DNA from: Chionis minor
Taxonomy: Eukaryota; Chordata; Aves; Charadriiformes; Chionididae
Length of the DNA: 64,000 bases
Assembly (NCBI GenBank): GCA_013398295.1
Contig: VZSF01001437.1
Coordinates: 191,893-255,892, forward strand
Direction: 5' to 3'
The stretch's first letter is position 1, and the number at the start of each line of letters is the position of its first letter. Positions 62,493 to 64,000 of this stretch are shown here, piece after piece. The notes beneath the pieces are model-generated. The model was given only the letters and a program-made list of their open reading frames with translations. It did not search any database and was not told where the DNA came from. The position numbers and the translations under genes were made by a program.

Positions 62493-64000
62493 GTATTTAT
62501 GAACCCAAAAGCACTGGTTTAGGGAAGATTTAAGCTTGTCAACTTTGCATCTCTTGTTAACAGACTAAAATGTGAGACCTGCTATTGTTAAGTGAAGATT
62601 GATTGCGTCCAAGGTTCATTAAGCTGGCTGTGAGTATAGCAGACCTTATCATACCAGTGCAGGAGCTGAATAGACTTATACTTTCTTTGCTATAACTGTG
62701 CAATCCTCTCTCCTTGAAAACAAAGAGTTGTTGCTATTACATGTTTAAGGGCACAGGAACATTTTTTTTAATCATTATAATTTCCTTATATAAAAAGAGA
62801 ACAGATAGATGTAGTGAAATAAAAGACACCTCAGACAATTACCTGGACTGATAGTAATTACTCGGTATCTACTCTTACTGTTGTGCAGAGGCACTAAATT
62901 TCCTGGGCTATTTCTATGCATAATTGGAAAATGGATTATCTATAGAAATAACTTTCAGAGTGCTACTGGGGGGCATTGTCAACTTACCCCTCAATATTTG
63001 GCACAAACACATGGGTTTAGAATTTCTAAAGAATACCTTTGTTTATTTACTGAAATGGATAGAACTTTTTTGTATTTATTTCTACTAAGTGTACGTTAAC
63101 AAATGTACAAGCTACCTAAAGGTTTTTGTAAGGCTGGCCTTTGGCTGATCTAGTGCTTCTGAAAGGAGTGGGCACAGTTCCACTGATTTCGTTGTGCTTG
63201 CAGTTTGTCTTCTGTTCTGTTACCTCATTTTTCAGACTACTTAAATAGTTTAAATGTCACCTCTACAGATCTATGGTACTTGAGTTGTAGTCATGGGGGA
63301 GTAAAACCCCATGTTTCTTGGTTTGATGGTAAAGTATAAAACATGTAGAACAGCTCTTTGGCTCCTATAACTTTCATCAGATCTCCTTGTGCTTACTAAA
63401 CTGAATCCCTATTCTTCTCCTTCCCAACTGACAAAATCAAGAAAATGGAAGGTTAAATTTAATCTTTCCAGGCAGCAACAGAACTCGGTTCTTCTCCTTA
63501 CTAAGATACCAGGGTAAAAAGATAAGCTTAACACTGTCCTCTGAATCATATAATTTTCAGGCTATTTTGCACCTGGTGAGATCACCAAGAGAGATCCAAA
63601 GAAAAATTTGTTGCAGAGAGTGCCAGACCGGCAGCTCACCAGTGTTTATAACAGTGGGAGTTCAGTTTAAGCACCAGCACTGATTGTGGCTGTAGCAGCA
63701 TGTTACAGCACAGATGATTTACTTCCACTAGAATTAGAAAGCAAAATGAAACATAGGCATATTTGTACTGTGTATTTGTATTGTCTTAAGGAGGCCTGCA
63801 TTTCCACGGGTGATTTAATGACTTTCAAGGCTTACATTTTTGGCATATCCAGTTCATGAGGCCTCAAAGGTTTCTTCATTCTCATGGAAGGCTGAGTAAC
63901 TGCCCTCACTCCATCAGACTGACGTAGGATTTCTTAAGCTTCGTCGTCTGAAATTATGGCAACTTAAAATTATAACTATAAGGATCAAATAAGAAAATAA
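62493..64000 (+). other. MTUS2: Start of the next MTUS2-like intron
   Basis: Intronic DNA continues to the right edge, apart from the candidate small exon at 63561. A canonical following exon, which should encode GYPKQR-like residues and lead into the coiled coil, is not visible and is presumably to the right of the window. Confidence 0.65.
63561..63670 (+). CDS. Candidate alternative exon (15-nt microexon or last exon)
   Basis: After ATAATTTTCAG at 63560 the sequence continues in the phase needed by the previous exon: the split Gly codon, then YFAPGEITKRD and on to a TAA at 63668-63670 (about 36 codons). A possible donor, CTG/GTGAGA, lies at 63576. Using it gives a 15-nt exon (63561-63575) that is again phase 1/1 and would insert five residues. 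If it is not used, the frame ends at the TAA as an alternative C-terminus, but no AATAAA follows before 64000. The first two residues after the join (G-Y) resemble those expected from the normal next exon, which may be coincidence. Real use is unproven. Confidence 0.3.

Noticed and set aside
1..64000. CRISPR arrays, tRNA or rRNA genes, bacterial operons or a novel defence system
   Set aside because: No regularly spaced repeats, cloverleaf candidates or rRNA segments were recognised by eye, and the CR1/LTR content and spliced exons show a bird nuclear genome. A tRNAscan and an Rfam search would be needed to exclude small RNAs fully.

Overview
The window is vertebrate, almost certainly avian, genomic DNA lying inside one very large gene. 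The evidence for a bird is several CR1 (chicken repeat 1) LINEs with the typical short 3' ATTCTATG-type repeats, together with LTRs that look like avian ERVL-type elements: one starts TGTCCTGGTTT on the minus strand and is flanked by a 5-bp target duplication, and the others carry the TGTATTGGG-type or a related end. There are no bacterial-style operons, CRISPR arrays or RNA genes that I can recognise.

Only two stretches are convincingly coding. Both are internal exons on the + strand, at 47243-47404 (162 nt) and 62394-62492 (99 nt). They have consensus splice sites, are both phase 1/1, and read as one continuous Ser/Lys/Pro-rich peptide. That peptide matches what I remember of vertebrate MTUS2 (TIP150/CAZIP, a microtubule plus-end protein) just upstream of its C-terminal coiled coil. 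The rest of the window would then be MTUS2 intron: at least 47 kb before the first exon, 14,989 bp between the two exons, and the start of the next intron. A third, weaker candidate at 63561 has a good acceptor and the right phase. It could be a 15-nt microexon or an alternative last exon.

Layout. 1-20 kb: unannotated intron with small microsatellites and palindromes. 20.2 kb: short CR1 3' end (-). 28.9-30.6 kb: CR1 ORF2/3' end (+), containing a single N flanked by two identical 412-bp copies, very probably an assembly false duplication. 34.1-35.1 kb: a rearranged CR1 (-) that joins an ORF1 esterase fragment, an ORF2 endonuclease fragment and the ORF2/3' end. 43.3-45.3 kb: two LTRs, the second a solo LTR with a clean GAGGT target duplication. 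47.2 kb: exon. 49.1 kb: LTR fragment. 54.7-56.2 kb: an old CR1 (+) and a CR1 tail (-). 62.4 kb: exon.

I did not find a previously undescribed biological system. The most useful observations are the exon assignment, the candidate small exon at 63561, the assembly duplication, and the composite CR1 that keeps a recognisable GDSL esterase motif. The many other open frames of 60-200 codons have no family signature and look like chance frames in intron or repeat DNA.
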